DNA of 64,000 nucleotides from Bradyrhizobium sp. CCGB12 (GTDB taxonomy: Bacteria; Pseudomonadota; Alphaproteobacteria; Rhizobiales; Xanthobacteraceae): assembly GCF_024199845.1 (NCBI RefSeq), contig NZ_JANADO010000001.1:6448001-6512000 (forward strand), given 5' to 3'. The notes below the pieces were generated by a model. The model was given only the letters and a program-made list of their open reading frames with translations. It ran no database searches and was not told where the DNA came from. Made by a program: the position numbers and the translations under genes. Of this stretch, positions 27,093 through 35,192 are shown piece after piece (position 1 is the stretch's first letter; each line of letters begins with the position of its first letter).

Positions 27093-27935
27093 ATGAAGCT
27101 TGTTCGTTATGGCGAGAAGGGTGCGGAAAAGCCCGGCCTGATCGACAAATCCGGCCAATTGCGCGACCTGTCGGCGCATCTGAAGGACCTCACTGGCGAC
27201 GCCTATTCGCCGGAATCCCTGAAGAAGCTGGCAGGCCTTGACCCCGCCTCGCTGCCCGCCGTTTCCGGCAAGCCGCGCTTCGGCGCCCCGGTCACCGGCA
27301 TTTCGAAATTCGTCGCCATCGGCCTCAATTACAGCGACCACGCCAAGGAAACCGGCGCTGCGATCCCGACCGAGCCGATCATCTTCATGAAGGCGAACAC
27401 CTCGCTGTCCGGCCCGAACGACGCGGTCGAGAAGCCGCGCGGCTCGACCAAGCTCGACTGGGAGGTCGAGATCGCCGCGATCATCGGCACCCGCGCCAAA
27501 TATGTCTCGGAAGCCGATGCGTTGAACTACGTCGCCGGCTATTGCGTCTGCAACGACGTCTCCGAGCGCCACTTCCAGACCGAGCGCCTGGGCCAGTGGA
27601 CCAAGGGCAAGTCGCACGACACGTTCGGCCCGGTCGGGCCGTGGCTCGCCACCAAGGACGAGATCAAGGACGTGCAGGACCTGTCGATGTGGCTCGACGT
27701 CAACGGCCAGCGCCGCCAGACCGGCTCGACCAAGACCATGATCTTCTCGATGGCCAAGTGCGTCTCCTATGTCTCGCAGTTCATGACGCTGCTGCCCGGC
27801 GACATCATCACCACCGGCACCCCGCCTGGCGTCGGCCTCGGCATGAAGCCGCCGACCTTCCTCAATGTCGGCGACGTCGTCGCGCTCGGCATCGAGGGTC
27901 TCGGCGAGCAACGCCAGGAGATCATCGCGGCGTAA
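27093..27935 (+). CDS. Fumarylacetoacetate hydrolase-family protein
   Basis: 280-residue enzyme of the FAH fold that hydrolyses or decarboxylates diketo acids. A short N-terminal domain (to about 65) precedes the catalytic barrel, which has GLNYSDHAKE, the metal-binding WEVEIAAIIG (E-x-E), the CNDVSERHFQ motif and TGTPPGVGLGMKPP. The length and motifs match the 2,4-diketo-3-deoxy-fuconate hydrolase/ureidoglycolate-lyase-like subgroup, commonly annotated this way. It lies between two paralogous MBL-fold hydrolases and upstream of a GST, all in one direction, suggesting a catabolic run. Confidence 0.93.
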   Translation: MKLVRYGEKGAEKPGLIDKSGQLRDLSAHLKDLTGDAYSPESLKKLAGLDPASLPAVSGKPRFGAPVTGISKFVAIGLNYSDHAKETGAAIPTEPIIFMKANTSLSGPNDAVEKPRGSTKLDWEVEIAAIIGTRAKYVSEADALNYVAGYCVCNDVSERHFQTERLGQWTKGKSHDTFGPVGPWLATKDEIKDVQDLSMWLDVNGQRRQTGSTKTMIFSMAKCVSYVSQFMTLLPGDIITTGTPPGVGLGMKPPTFLNVGDVVALGIEGLGEQRQEIIAA

Positions 27936-27964
27936 GCTCGGACACGCCCGACTACACCACCGTC

Positions 27965-28048
27965 GTCATGCCCGGGCTTGTCCCGGGCATCCACGTCAGT
28001 CTAGCCTCGCGGAAGCGCGTGGATGGCCGGGTCAAGCCCGGCCATGAC
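27965..28048. repeat. Palindromic intergenic repeat, family F (GTCATGCCCGGGC type)
   Basis: Outer arms GTCATG(C)CCGGGC and GCCCGGCCATGAC, each with its own inner hairpin (CCCGGGCTTGTCCCGGG; GGCCGGGTCAAGCCCGGCC). Located in the 157-bp gap before the GST gene. Confidence 0.8.
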
Positions 28049-28092
28049 GGTGGAGACGCCGTTCGCACAAGATCGACCGCAGGACATTTCCG

Positions 28093-28704
28093 ATGAAACT
28101 CACCTTCTCCCCCGCCTCGCCCTTTGCCCGCAAGGTGCGCATCGCCGCGATCGAGCTTGGGCTGATCGACAAGATCGAGCTGACGCCCGCAACCGTCGCG
28201 CCGGGCACGGCCAACGAGGACTATTCGCGCATCACGCCGCTGAAGAAGCTGCCGGTGCTGATCACCAATGACGGCGACGTCATCTTGGACTCCTACGTCA
28301 TCGTCGAATACCTCAACGAGATGGCCGGCGGCAGCCTGATCCCGGGTTACGGTCCGCGGCGCTGGAAGGCCAAGACCAACCACTCGCTGATCAACGGCAT
28401 GCTCGATTCCATGCTGCTGTGCCGCTACGAGAAGATGGTGCGGCCGCAGGGCCTGCAATGGCAGGCCTGGTCGGACGACCATTGGAACAGGGCCTGGACC
28501 GGCATGGCGCGCTTCGAGAACATGCCTGAGGTGCTGAACGGCCCGTTCGACATCTCGCAGATCGGCCTCGTTTGCGTGCTCGGCTATGCCGACTTCCGCT
28601 TCGCCGATTGCGGCTGGCGCAAGGCCTATCCGAAGCTCGACGCCTTCCACCAGAAGATGCTGGAGCGGCCCTCGGTGAAGATCTCGGTGCCGCCTGCTGC
28701 CTAG
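28093..28704 (+). CDS. Glutathione S-transferase family protein
   Basis: 203 residues. The N-terminal thioredoxin-like domain begins MKLTFSPASPFARKVRIAAIELGL, with Ser6/Ser9 in the usual catalytic position, LKKLPVLITNDGDVILDSYVIVEYL holding the cis-Pro and the glutathione-binding D-S pair. The all-helical C-terminal domain ends with KAYPKLDAFHQKMLERPSVK. Cytoplasmic. The position between FAH- and MBL-type hydrolases suggests isomerase or detoxification use in the same pathway; not proven. Confidence 0.9.
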   Translation: MKLTFSPASPFARKVRIAAIELGLIDKIELTPATVAPGTANEDYSRITPLKKLPVLITNDGDVILDSYVIVEYLNEMAGGSLIPGYGPRRWKAKTNHSLINGMLDSMLLCRYEKMVRPQGLQWQAWSDDHWNRAWTGMARFENMPEVLNGPFDISQIGLVCVLGYADFRFADCGWRKAYPKLDAFHQKMLERPSVKISVPPAA

Positions 28705-28708
28705 TTTG

Positions 28709-28791
28709 AGCATGATCTCCGCGCAAACGCGTTCCGCGTTTGTCGCGAGGAAAAGCCGCGCTAGCGCGGCCCTTCGGGTCCGGATCATGCT
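28709..28791. repeat. Palindromic intergenic repeat, family E (AGCATGATC type)
   Basis: Outer arms AGCATGATC and GATCATGCT with inner hairpins (AACGCGTTCCGCGTT; CCGCGCTAGCGCGG). Located between the GST and the second metallo-hydrolase gene. Confidence 0.8.
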
Positions 28792-28810
28792 GTAAATCGC
28801 AGGAGTTCTC

Positions 28811-29680
28811 ATGAGCCTCAAATACTCGGTCGGCGATCTCACCATCCATCGCGTCATCGAGCAGGAAGCTCCGTTCTTCCCGGCGCTGGAGTTCATTCCC
28901 GGACTGACCGCCGAGGTGCTAGACGAAAACCGGGCCTGGATGCGGCAGGCCAAGGCACTGGACGAGCAGGACACGCTGATCCTGTGCTTCCAGTCCTACG
29001 TTGTGAAGACGCCGCATCACACCATCCTGATCGACAGCTGCATCGGCAATGACAAGCCGCGGCCGCAGCGGCCGAAATGGCACATGAAGACCGACGATAC
29101 CTATATGCGCGGTCTTGCCGCCGCCGGCGTCTCGGTGGACGACATCGACTTCGTGATGTGCACGCATCTGCATGTCGATCACGTCGGCTGGAACACGCGG
29201 CTGGAGAACGGCCGCTGGGTGCCGACCTTCCCCAAGGCGCGCTATGTCTTCGCCAAGCAGGAGTTCGACTACTGGTCCGAGCAGAACGCGAAGGCGGAAG
29301 TGCCGCCCTTCGCCGACAGCGTGCTGCCGGTGGTCGAGGCTAACAGGCACGAGCTCGTCGGCAATGATCATGAGATCGGCGATCACGTTCGCATCCTGCC
29401 GACGCCGGGCCACACGCCGGGCCATTCTGCCTTCACGTTCGGACGCGGCAAGGACGACGCGGTGTTCGCCGGCGACCTCATCCACTCGCCGTTGCAGGCG
29501 CTCTATCCCGAGCTGTCGATGAAATTCGACGTCGATCAGGCCACGGCGGCAAAAACACGCCGCAGCTTTCTGGAGCGTTATTGCGACACCGACACGCTGT
29601 GCTGCACGGCGCATTTCCCCTCGCCCTCGGTGGGGAAGATCAAGCGCAAGGGCAGCGGGTTCGTTTGCGCGGCGGTGTGA
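28811..29680 (+). CDS. MBL-fold metallo-hydrolase 2
   Basis: 289 residues; zinc-site motif CTHLHVDHVGWN, later His in TPGHTPGHSAF, Asp in VFAGDLIHSP and C-terminal CTAHFPSPSVGKI. It is a paralogue of the gene at 26022, with near-identical stretches around the metal site but a different N-terminus and C-terminal loop. Quorum-quenching lactonases and aryl-ester hydrolases have this layout; the substrate is unknown. A strong hairpin-forming repeat follows. Confidence 0.92.
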   Translation: MSLKYSVGDLTIHRVIEQEAPFFPALEFIPGLTAEVLDENRAWMRQAKALDEQDTLILCFQSYVVKTPHHTILIDSCIGNDKPRPQRPKWHMKTDDTYMRGLAAAGVSVDDIDFVMCTHLHVDHVGWNTRLENGRWVPTFPKARYVFAKQEFDYWSEQNAKAEVPPFADSVLPVVEANRHELVGNDHEIGDHVRILPTPGHTPGHSAFTFGRGKDDAVFAGDLIHSPLQALYPELSMKFDVDQATAAKTRRSFLERYCDTDTLCCTAHFPSPSVGKIKRKGSGFVCAAV

Positions 29681-29705
29681 GTGAGACACGGCTCGGGCCG
29701 CGAAC

Positions 29706-29869
29706 TCCCATCCTCCCCTGAAGGGGGAGGATCGGTTCGCATGCAGCGAAGCGGAATGCGAGCCGAGGTGGGGTGACGGTCTCTCCTCGTTGAACACTGC
29801 CCGTGTGGAAAGATCACCCCACCCCGCTCGCGCATCGCGCGATCGACCCTCCCCCTCCAGGGGAGGGTA
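29706..29869. repeat. Palindromic intergenic repeat, family G-related (CCTCCCCTGAAGGGGGAGG type)
   Basis: Terminal hairpins CATCCTCCCCTGAAGGGGGA and CCTCCCCCTCCAGGGGAGGG with a longer imperfect inverted core (AGGTGGGGTGA against TCACCCCACC). The right end runs into the GGAGG ribosome binding site of the next gene, so the repeat supplies or crowds that site. Confidence 0.75.
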
Positions 29870-29884
29870 AGGAGGAAACCAACA

Positions 29885-31033
29885 ATGACCGATCTCCCCG
29901 ACATCCCCCTGCCCGCCGGCATTCGCTCGCGCTACGTCGACGGCATCAACGGTTTGCGCGTGCATGTGCTGGAGGCCGGCTTCGAGACCAAGGGGCGCCC
30001 GTGCATCCTCCTGCTGCACGGCTTTCCCGAGCTCGCCTTCTCCTGGCGCAAGGTGATGCCAACACTCGCTGCTGCCGGCTATCACGTGATCGCGCCGGAC
30101 CAGCGCGGCTACGGCCGCACCTCGGGATGGACCGCCGAATACGACGGCGATCTCACGCCCTTCTCGCTTCTCAACCTCGTCCGCGATGCGCTCGCCCTGG
30201 TGTCGGCGTTTGGTTACAAGCAGGTGGACCTAGCCGGACATGATTTCGGCAGCCCGGTCGCGGCGTGGTGCGCGCTGATCCGGCCCGATGTGTTTCGCTC
30301 GGTGACGCTGATGAGTACGCCGTTTGGCGGAGCGCCGGTGCTCCCCTTCGACACGGTCGACGGGCCGGCAAAACCTGCAGTCGAAGACCCCGTGCATCGC
30401 GAGCTCGCCGCGCTGCCGCGTCCGCGCAAACATTATCAATGGTACTATTCGACGCGCGCGGCCAATGCCGACATGCAGCAAGCGCCGCAGGGCCTGCATG
30501 ATTTCCTGCGCGCCTATTACCACCACAAGAGCGCGGACTGGATCGACAACAAGCCTTGTCCGCTCAAATCGTGGTCGGCGGGCGAGCTCGCAAAGCTGCC
30601 GACCTACTACGTGATGGATGCCGGCGAGACCATGGCCGAGACGGTGGCAAAGGAGATGCCATCGCCCGCCGCAATCGCCGCCAACAAATGGCTGCCGGAC
30701 AGCGACCTTGCCTATTACAGCGCCGAGTATGGCCGCACCGGCTTCCAGGGCGGCTTGCAATGGTATCGCTACGGCACGACGGGCATGCTCAACAACGAGA
30801 TGCAGCTGTTCGCGGGCCGCAGCATCGACGTGCCCTCCTGCTTCATCTCGGGCAAGCAGGATTGGGGCACCTATCAGCGCCCCGGCGTGTTCGAGGCGAT
30901 GCAGGGACGCGGCTGCACGAAGATGCTCGGCTGCCATCTCGTCGACGGCGCCGGCCATTGGGTGCAGCAGGAGCGGCCGGCGGACGTCAGCCGGCTGCTG
31001 CTGGACTTCCTCGCCAAGGCCCGCACCTGCTGA
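29885..31033 (+). CDS. Alpha/beta hydrolase, epoxide-hydrolase-like
   Basis: 382-residue alpha/beta-hydrolase. The oxyanion-hole motif is HGFPELAFSW (about 40-49), the nucleophile lies in GHDFGSPVA (Asp, as in epoxide hydrolases and haloalkane dehalogenases), and the catalytic His is in GAGHWVQQERP near the C-terminus. A cap domain lies between. No signal peptide. It follows the MBL/FAH/GST run and precedes mbfA. Soluble epoxide hydrolase is the best guess, but ester hydrolases with Asp nucleophiles cannot be excluded. Confidence 0.9.
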   Translation: MTDLPDIPLPAGIRSRYVDGINGLRVHVLEAGFETKGRPCILLLHGFPELAFSWRKVMPTLAAAGYHVIAPDQRGYGRTSGWTAEYDGDLTPFSLLNLVRDALALVSAFGYKQVDLAGHDFGSPVAAWCALIRPDVFRSVTLMSTPFGGAPVLPFDTVDGPAKPAVEDPVHRELAALPRPRKHYQWYYSTRAANADMQQAPQGLHDFLRAYYHHKSADWIDNKPCPLKSWSAGELAKLPTYYVMDAGETMAETVAKEMPSPAAIAANKWLPDSDLAYYSAEYGRTGFQGGLQWYRYGTTGMLNNEMQLFAGRSIDVPSCFISGKQDWGTYQRPGVFEAMQGRGCTKMLGCHLVDGAGHWVQQERPADVSRLLLDFLAKARTC

Positions 31034-31062
31034 TTTGACCGGGGAACCGCGACGCCCTATAT

Positions 31063-31083
31063 AGTTTAGAATAATTCTAAACT
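31063..31083. promoter_or_regulatory. Irr-type iron control element (ICE)
   Basis: Perfect 21-bp palindrome centred on 31073, containing TTTAGAA-N3-TTCTAAA, the consensus of the iron control element bound by Irr in Bradyrhizobium. It ends one base before the first ATG of mbfA. In this family Irr represses mbfA under iron limitation, and derepression under iron excess matches an exporter. The site is seen directly; Irr binding is inference from the motif. Confidence 0.88.
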
Positions 31084-31084
31084 A

Positions 31085-32071
31085 ATGATCAGAGCCGTCG
31101 TGAAGAATTTTGCCGATCTGACCGAGCGCGAGGTGCTTGCGGTCGCGATCTCCTCCGAGGAGGAGGACAGCCGCATCTACATGTCCTTCGCCGAGGACTT
31201 GCGCGAGCGTTATCCGGACACGGCAAAAATCTTCGAGGAGATGGCCGAGGAGGAACGCGGCCACCGGCACCGCCTGCTCCAGCTCTATGAGGCGCGTTTC
31301 GGTGCGCATCTGCCGCCGATCCGCCGCGAGGATGTCAAAGGCTTTCTGCGCCGTCGTCCGATCTGGCTGACCAAGAACCTGCCGCTCGACACGATCCGCA
31401 AAGAGGTCGAGACCATGGAGCTCGAGGCCGAGCGCTTCTACGCGCGCGCCGCCGAGCAGGCCGAGGACGTCGGCGTGCGCCGCCTGCTCGGTGATCTCGC
31501 CGAGGAAGAGAAGCATCATGAGCATCGCGCCGTCGCGCTCACCGATGAGATCCTGAAGCCGGACGTCCGCGCCGAGGAAGACCGGACGCGGCGGCGCATG
31601 TTCGTGCTGCAATATGTGCAGCCGGGCCTCGCCGGCCTGATGGACGGATCGGTCTCGACGCTGGCGCCGCTGTTCGCCGCCGCCTTCGCCACCCACCAGA
31701 ACTGGCAGACCTTTCTGGTGGGCCTTGCCGCCTCCATCGGCGCCGGCATCAGCATGGGCTTTGCGGAAGCGCTGTCCGACGACGGCTCGCTCACGGGGCG
31801 CGGATCGCCCTGGTTGCGCGGCCTCACCTGCGGCGCGATGACGACGCTTGGCGGCCTCGGCCACACCGCGCCCTATCTCGTGCCCGACAGCTGGGCCAAC
31901 GCATTCTGGATCGCGACCGCGATCGCCTGCGTCGTCGTGTTCTTCGAACTCTGGGCGATCGCCTTCATCCGCTCGCGCTACATGGACACGCCGTTCCTGC
32001 AGGCCGTGTTCCAGATCGTGCTCGGAGGCGCCATCGTGCTGGCGGTGGGGATCGTGATCGGGGCAGCGTAG
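31085..32071 (+). CDS. mbfA: Membrane-bound ferritin-like iron exporter MbfA
   Basis: About 328 residues. The N-terminal ferritin-like/rubrerythrin domain (about 1-165) has the di-iron ligands [16 protein letters not shown] and EEEKHHEHR. The C-terminal half carries the VIT1/CCC1-like membrane domain ([20 protein letters not shown] and further hydrophobic segments). This two-part structure is the MbfA iron exporter described in Bradyrhizobium japonicum and Agrobacterium. The ICE ends at 31083, so an ATG at 31085 has no room for a ribosome binding site; a GTG at 31100 giving [11 protein letters not shown] is a credible real start. Divergence of function is unlikely. Confidence 0.92.
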   Translation: MIRAVVKNFADLTEREVLAVAISSEEEDSRIYMSFAEDLRERYPDTAKIFEEMAEEERGHRHRLLQLYEARFGAHLPPIRREDVKGFLRRRPIWLTKNLPLDTIRKEVETMELEAERFYARAAEQAEDVGVRRLLGDLAEEEKHHEHRAVALTDEILKPDVRAEEDRTRRRMFVLQYVQPGLAGLMDGSVSTLAPLFAAAFATHQNWQTFLVGLAASIGAGISMGFAEALSDDGSLTGRGSPWLRGLTCGAMTTLGGLGHTAPYLVPDSWANAFWIATAIACVVVFFELWAIAFIRSRYMDTPFLQAVFQIVLGGAIVLAVGIVIGAA

Positions 32072-32080
32072 GCCTCTGCT

Positions 32081-32191
32081 GTCGTCCCGGCGAAGGCCGG
32101 GACCCATAACCACAGGGAGAAATTTGGCGGAGATTTTCGGTTAATGAGCGGCGGCAACTTGCACCACGCGCCCTCGATAGATCACGCGGTG
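32081..32191. repeat. Left part of family B repeat, interrupted by the IS element
   Basis: Begins with GTCCCGGCGAAGGCCGGGAC followed by CCATAACCACAGGG, then diverges from the intact copy at 22800. The complementary outer arm reappears 1.4 kb away at 33574-33595, beyond the insertion sequence. Removing the element restores a contiguous ATGGGTCCCGG arm. Confidence 0.75.
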
Positions 32192-32265
32192 ATGGGGTGG
32201 ACGGCCCCCTACGGCATCAGTGTGCCAGAATGAGGTTGTCACACACTCATTCACAGGAGCCGTCC

Positions 32266-33303
32266 GTGGGTCAGATTATCCGCATTGGAATGGATACGTC
32301 GAAGTATATTTTCCAGCTCCATGGCGTTGACGCCTCCGAGCAGGTCGTGTTGCGCAAGCGGCTCAGCCGCAAGGCGATGCTGGAGTTTTTTGCCAAGCTG
32401 CCGCCGACGGTGGTCGTGATCGAGGCTTGCGGGGCCGCCCACCACTTGGCACGCGAGCTCGGCCGGCTGGGACACACGTTCAAGCTGATTGCGCCGCAGC
32501 TGGTGAAGCCCTACGTGCCGCGCAACAAGAACGACGGGCGCGATGCGGAAGGGCTGTGCGAGGCGGCGAGCCGGCCGCGGATGCGGTATGTGGCGGTGAA
32601 GACGGCGGAGCAGCAGGCTGCACTGATGCTGCTGGGCGTCCGCGAGCAATTGGTCGCGCGTCGCACGCAACTCTCCAACACGATCCGCGGGCATGCGGCG
32701 GAGTTCGGTCTGATCGCGGCCAAGGGGCTGGACAAGCTCGCCGCGTTCCTGGCGGCGATCAGCCAGGACGAAGGCGTGCCGGCGCTGGCCCGCGAGCTGT
32801 TTGCGATGCTGGCTCGCCAATATGACCAGGTGCAGGTCGAGCTGAAGGCGGTCGAGGCCAAGCTGCTGGCCTGGCACCGGGCCGATGCCACGAGCCGGCG
32901 ATTGGCGCAGATCCCGGGGATCGGTCCGGTCACGGCGGCGGCGCTGGTGATGAAGGCGCCCGACCCACACGCCTTCCGCTCGGGGCGGCTGTTCGCAGCC
33001 TGGCTCGGCCTGACGCCCAAGGACCATTCCACTGCGGGAAAGACCCGGCTCGGCAAGATCACCCGGGCAGGTGATGAGAGGCTACGTCAGCTGCTGGTGG
33101 TCGGGGCAACCTCGGTGGTGAAGATGGCCAAAACCCGAGATCGCGGGCCTCGCTGGCTGATCGAGCTGTTGAAGCGCAAGACGCCGAAGCTGGCCGCAGT
33201 GGCGCTGGCCAACAAGATGGCTCGCATCGCCTGGAAACTGATGACCACGGGGGAAAGCTACGATAGCGCGCGGATCGATGCCCAAATGGCCGTTGCCGCG
33301 TAG
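32266..33303 (+). CDS. IS110/IS1111-family DEDD transposase
   Basis: 345 residues from GTG 32266 with AGGAG 7 bases upstream; longer in-frame starts lack family sequence. The N-terminal RuvC-like DEDD domain has D in IGMDTSKYIFQ, E in VVIEACGAAHH and D-x3-D in KNDGRDAEGL. The C-terminal transposase_20 domain has IPGIGPVTAAALV (about 227-240) and FAAWLGLTPKDHS...GKITRAGDERLR, the region holding the catalytic serine of this family. The length (about 345) is normal, and no frameshift is seen, so it may be active. Confidence 0.95.
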   Translation: MGQIIRIGMDTSKYIFQLHGVDASEQVVLRKRLSRKAMLEFFAKLPPTVVVIEACGAAHHLARELGRLGHTFKLIAPQLVKPYVPRNKNDGRDAEGLCEAASRPRMRYVAVKTAEQQAALMLLGVREQLVARRTQLSNTIRGHAAEFGLIAAKGLDKLAAFLAAISQDEGVPALARELFAMLARQYDQVQVELKAVEAKLLAWHRADATSRRLAQIPGIGPVTAAALVMKAPDPHAFRSGRLFAAWLGLTPKDHSTAGKTRLGKITRAGDERLRQLLVVGATSVVKMAKTRDRGPRWLIELLKRKTPKLAAVALANKMARIAWKLMTTGESYDSARIDAQMAVAA

Positions 33304-33390
33304 TTGAGAGATTCGGCCGGCCGGCGACTTAGTCCGCCGACCGAACCGGAGCTGCAGGAGCAGAGGAGATGGTGTGATCGGTCGACCCGA

Positions 33391-33520
33391 GACGCGAGCA
33401 AATCCGTGGGACCCATTGGCCGAGCAAGGTCGCAGCGGTGATTGGAACTCGTGTTGCGGAAACCATCTTGGCCAGCGGCTACAAAGCTGCATCAACAGGC
33501 CGCACATATGGATGCAAGCG
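33391..33520 (+). ncRNA. Candidate bridge (seeker) RNA of the IS1111-type element
   Basis: The non-coding right end can be folded by eye into two stem-loops. Loop 1: stem CGAG/CTCG (33395-33398 with 33448-33451) and TCC/GGA, apical stem GGCC/GGTC, and between them an internal loop with GGGACCCAT (33408-33416) on one side and GCGGTGAT (33435-33442) on the other. The first is the reverse complement of the right target flank ATGGGTCCC (33569-33577); the second equals the left flank GCGGTGAT (32186-32193). Loop 2: apical GGCC/GGCC (33470-33473 with 33498-33501) followed by CACATATGG (33503-33511), equal to the element's right-end sequence at 33564-33572. Its position downstream of the transposase fits the IS1111 group. 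Expression and boundaries are unproven. Confidence 0.55.
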
Positions 33521-33568
33521 ATCCGATCAAACCTCACAAAGCTCTTGTGCCACGGGGGCCGTCCACAT

Positions 33569-33595
33569 ATGGGTCCCGGCCTACGCCGGGACGAC
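33569..33595. repeat. Right part of family B repeat, interrupted by the IS element
   Basis: ATGGGTCCCGG-CCTACG-CCGGGACGAC, the outer arm that would pair with 32081-32110. It abuts the right end of the insertion sequence. The remaining bases to 33710 hold no recognised feature apart from the AGGAGA ribosome binding site of the amidase. Confidence 0.75.
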
Positions 33596-33710
33596 GGCGG
33601 AAGGTTATCGCGTCGCGATCGCGCCCGCACATCAATCGCCATCAAACAGCCGTTGCGAGATTCGGGCAAACTGCGCATCATCCTCCGACGATAAGAACAG
33701 GAGAAGTGCC

Positions 33711-35183
33711 GTGGCCAAATCGCAATGGAGTTTCAAGAGCGCCGTCGAGCTGTCCGCGGCATTGAGCACGAAGAAGGTCTCCGCGGTCGAGCTCGCCCAG
33801 GACGCGATCGACCGCATCGGACGGCACGACGGCAAGATCAACGCGATCTGCGTGCGCGATTTCGATCGCGCGCTCGTTGCAGCGCGCGAGGCGGACGCGG
33901 CGCTGGCGCGCGGCGAAAGAAAGCCGCTGCTCGGCCTTCCCCTGACGGTGAAGGAATCCTTCAACGTCGCCGGCCTGCCCACGACCTGGGGCTGGACGCC
34001 GCAGAAGGATTTCAAGCCGGCGGAGGATGCGCTCGCAATCACCCGGGTGAAGAACGCCGGCGGCGTGATCCTCGGCAAGACCAACGTGCCCGAAGGACTG
34101 GCAGATTGGCAGAGCTACAACGAGATCTACGGCACGACGAACAATCCGTTCGATCTCGGCCGCACGCCCGGCGGCTCATCGGGCGGCTCGTCTGCGGCGC
34201 TCGCGGCCGGCTACGGACCGCTCTCGCTCGGCTCCGACATCGGCGGCTCGCTGCGGGTGCCCGCCTTCCATTGCGGGGTCTATGCCCACAAGCCGACCTA
34301 CAATCTCTGCCCAACGCGCGGCCATACGCCACCGCCATTTCCGGCCATCCCGATGGAGCGCGACATGGCGGTGATCGGTCCGATGGCGCGGAGCGCGGCC
34401 GATCTGCCGCTGCTCCTCGAGGTGATGGCGGGCCCCGATCCGTTGGATCTCGGCATCGGATACAAGCTCGCGCTGCCGGAGGCGCGGCACAACGCGCTCA
34501 AAGATTTCCGCGTGCTGGTGATCGACAGCCACCCGTTGCTGCCTGCGAATGCCGACATTCGCAGTGCGATCGAAAAGCTGGCGGCACGATTGTCGGGCCT
34601 CGGCACGAACGTCGCGCGAGAGAGCCCGCTGTTTCCGGATTTCAGGGAAGCCTCGCGTCTCTACATGCGCATGCTGATGAGCTTTCTCGGCGCGTTCCTT
34701 CCGCCGGACATTCTCGCCGGCGCGCGTGCCGGGACGGCGCAGCTCTCGCCCGACGACAAGAGCCTTGCGGCCGAGCGGCTGCGCGGCATGACCTGCTCGC
34801 ATCAGGCCTGGGTGTTCGACGAGGGCGCCCGCGGCGGGCTGCGCGCGCAATGGCGGCAATTGTTCCGAACATTCGACGCGGTGATCTGCCCGATCATGCC
34901 GACGGCGGCCTATCCGCATGATCATTCGCCGCAGCAGGAGGCGCGGCGGATCAATATCGACGGCAAGGACTTTGTCTATCCGGACCAGCTCGCCTGGCCC
35001 GGCATCGCCACGCTGACGGGCCTGCCGGCAACGGCCATCCCGCTCGGCCTGTCGAAGGACGGCCTGCCGGTCGGCGTGCAGATCATCGGCCCCTTCCTCG
35101 AGGACCGCACGCCGCTGAAGCTCGCCGAGCTGATCGAGCGCGAGCTCGGCGGATTCGTGCCGCCGAAGACGTTTGACGACTAG
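33711..35183 (+). CDS. Amidase (amidase-signature family)
   Basis: 490 residues from GTG 33711 (AGGAGA 7 bases upstream); the open frame back to 33438 runs through the IS end and is not coding. The Ser-cisSer-Lys triad is visible: Lys in LTVKESFN (about 80), and Ser residues in the glycine/serine-rich TPGGSSGGSSAALAAG (about 150-165) and in GSDIGGSLRVPA. Length and motifs are those of a stand-alone amidase hydrolysing an acyl amide to acid and ammonia; there is no GatC/AtzG-type partner next to it. The substrate is unknown. Confidence 0.92.
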   Translation: MAKSQWSFKSAVELSAALSTKKVSAVELAQDAIDRIGRHDGKINAICVRDFDRALVAAREADAALARGERKPLLGLPLTVKESFNVAGLPTTWGWTPQKDFKPAEDALAITRVKNAGGVILGKTNVPEGLADWQSYNEIYGTTNNPFDLGRTPGGSSGGSSAALAAGYGPLSLGSDIGGSLRVPAFHCGVYAHKPTYNLCPTRGHTPPPFPAIPMERDMAVIGPMARSAADLPLLLEVMAGPDPLDLGIGYKLALPEARHNALKDFRVLVIDSHPLLPANADIRSAIEKLAARLSGLGTNVARESPLFPDFREASRLYMRMLMSFLGAFLPPDILAGARAGTAQLSPDDKSLAAERLRGMTCSHQAWVFDEGARGGLRAQWRQLFRTFDAVICPIMPTAAYPHDHSPQQEARRINIDGKDFVYPDQLAWPGIATLTGLPATAIPLGLSKDGLPVGVQIIGPFLEDRTPLKLAELIERELGGFVPPKTFDD

Positions 35184-35192
35184 TATCGCCTC

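Larger units (their letters stand above)
32192..33568 (+). mobile_element. IS110 family, IS1111-group insertion sequence
   Basis: About 1.38 kb. It has 13-bp perfect subterminal inverted repeats GTGGACGGCCCCC (32197-32209) and GGGGGCCGTCCAC (33554-33566). The 5-bp ATGGG occurs at both junctions (32192-32196 and 33569-33573), so the recombination point lies inside or beside it; exact ends are ambiguous by up to 5 bp. Subterminal repeats, a DEDD transposase and a long non-coding right end identify the IS1111 group. The target is the outer arm of a palindromic repeat; such elements are known to prefer REP-like sequences (for example ISPpu9 and ISPpu10 of Pseudomonas putida). Confidence 0.88.

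Noticed and set aside
33438..33710. Open upstream extension of the amidase frame.
   Set aside because: It runs through the IS right end and a repeat arm; a GTG with AGGAGA at 33711 is the natural start.
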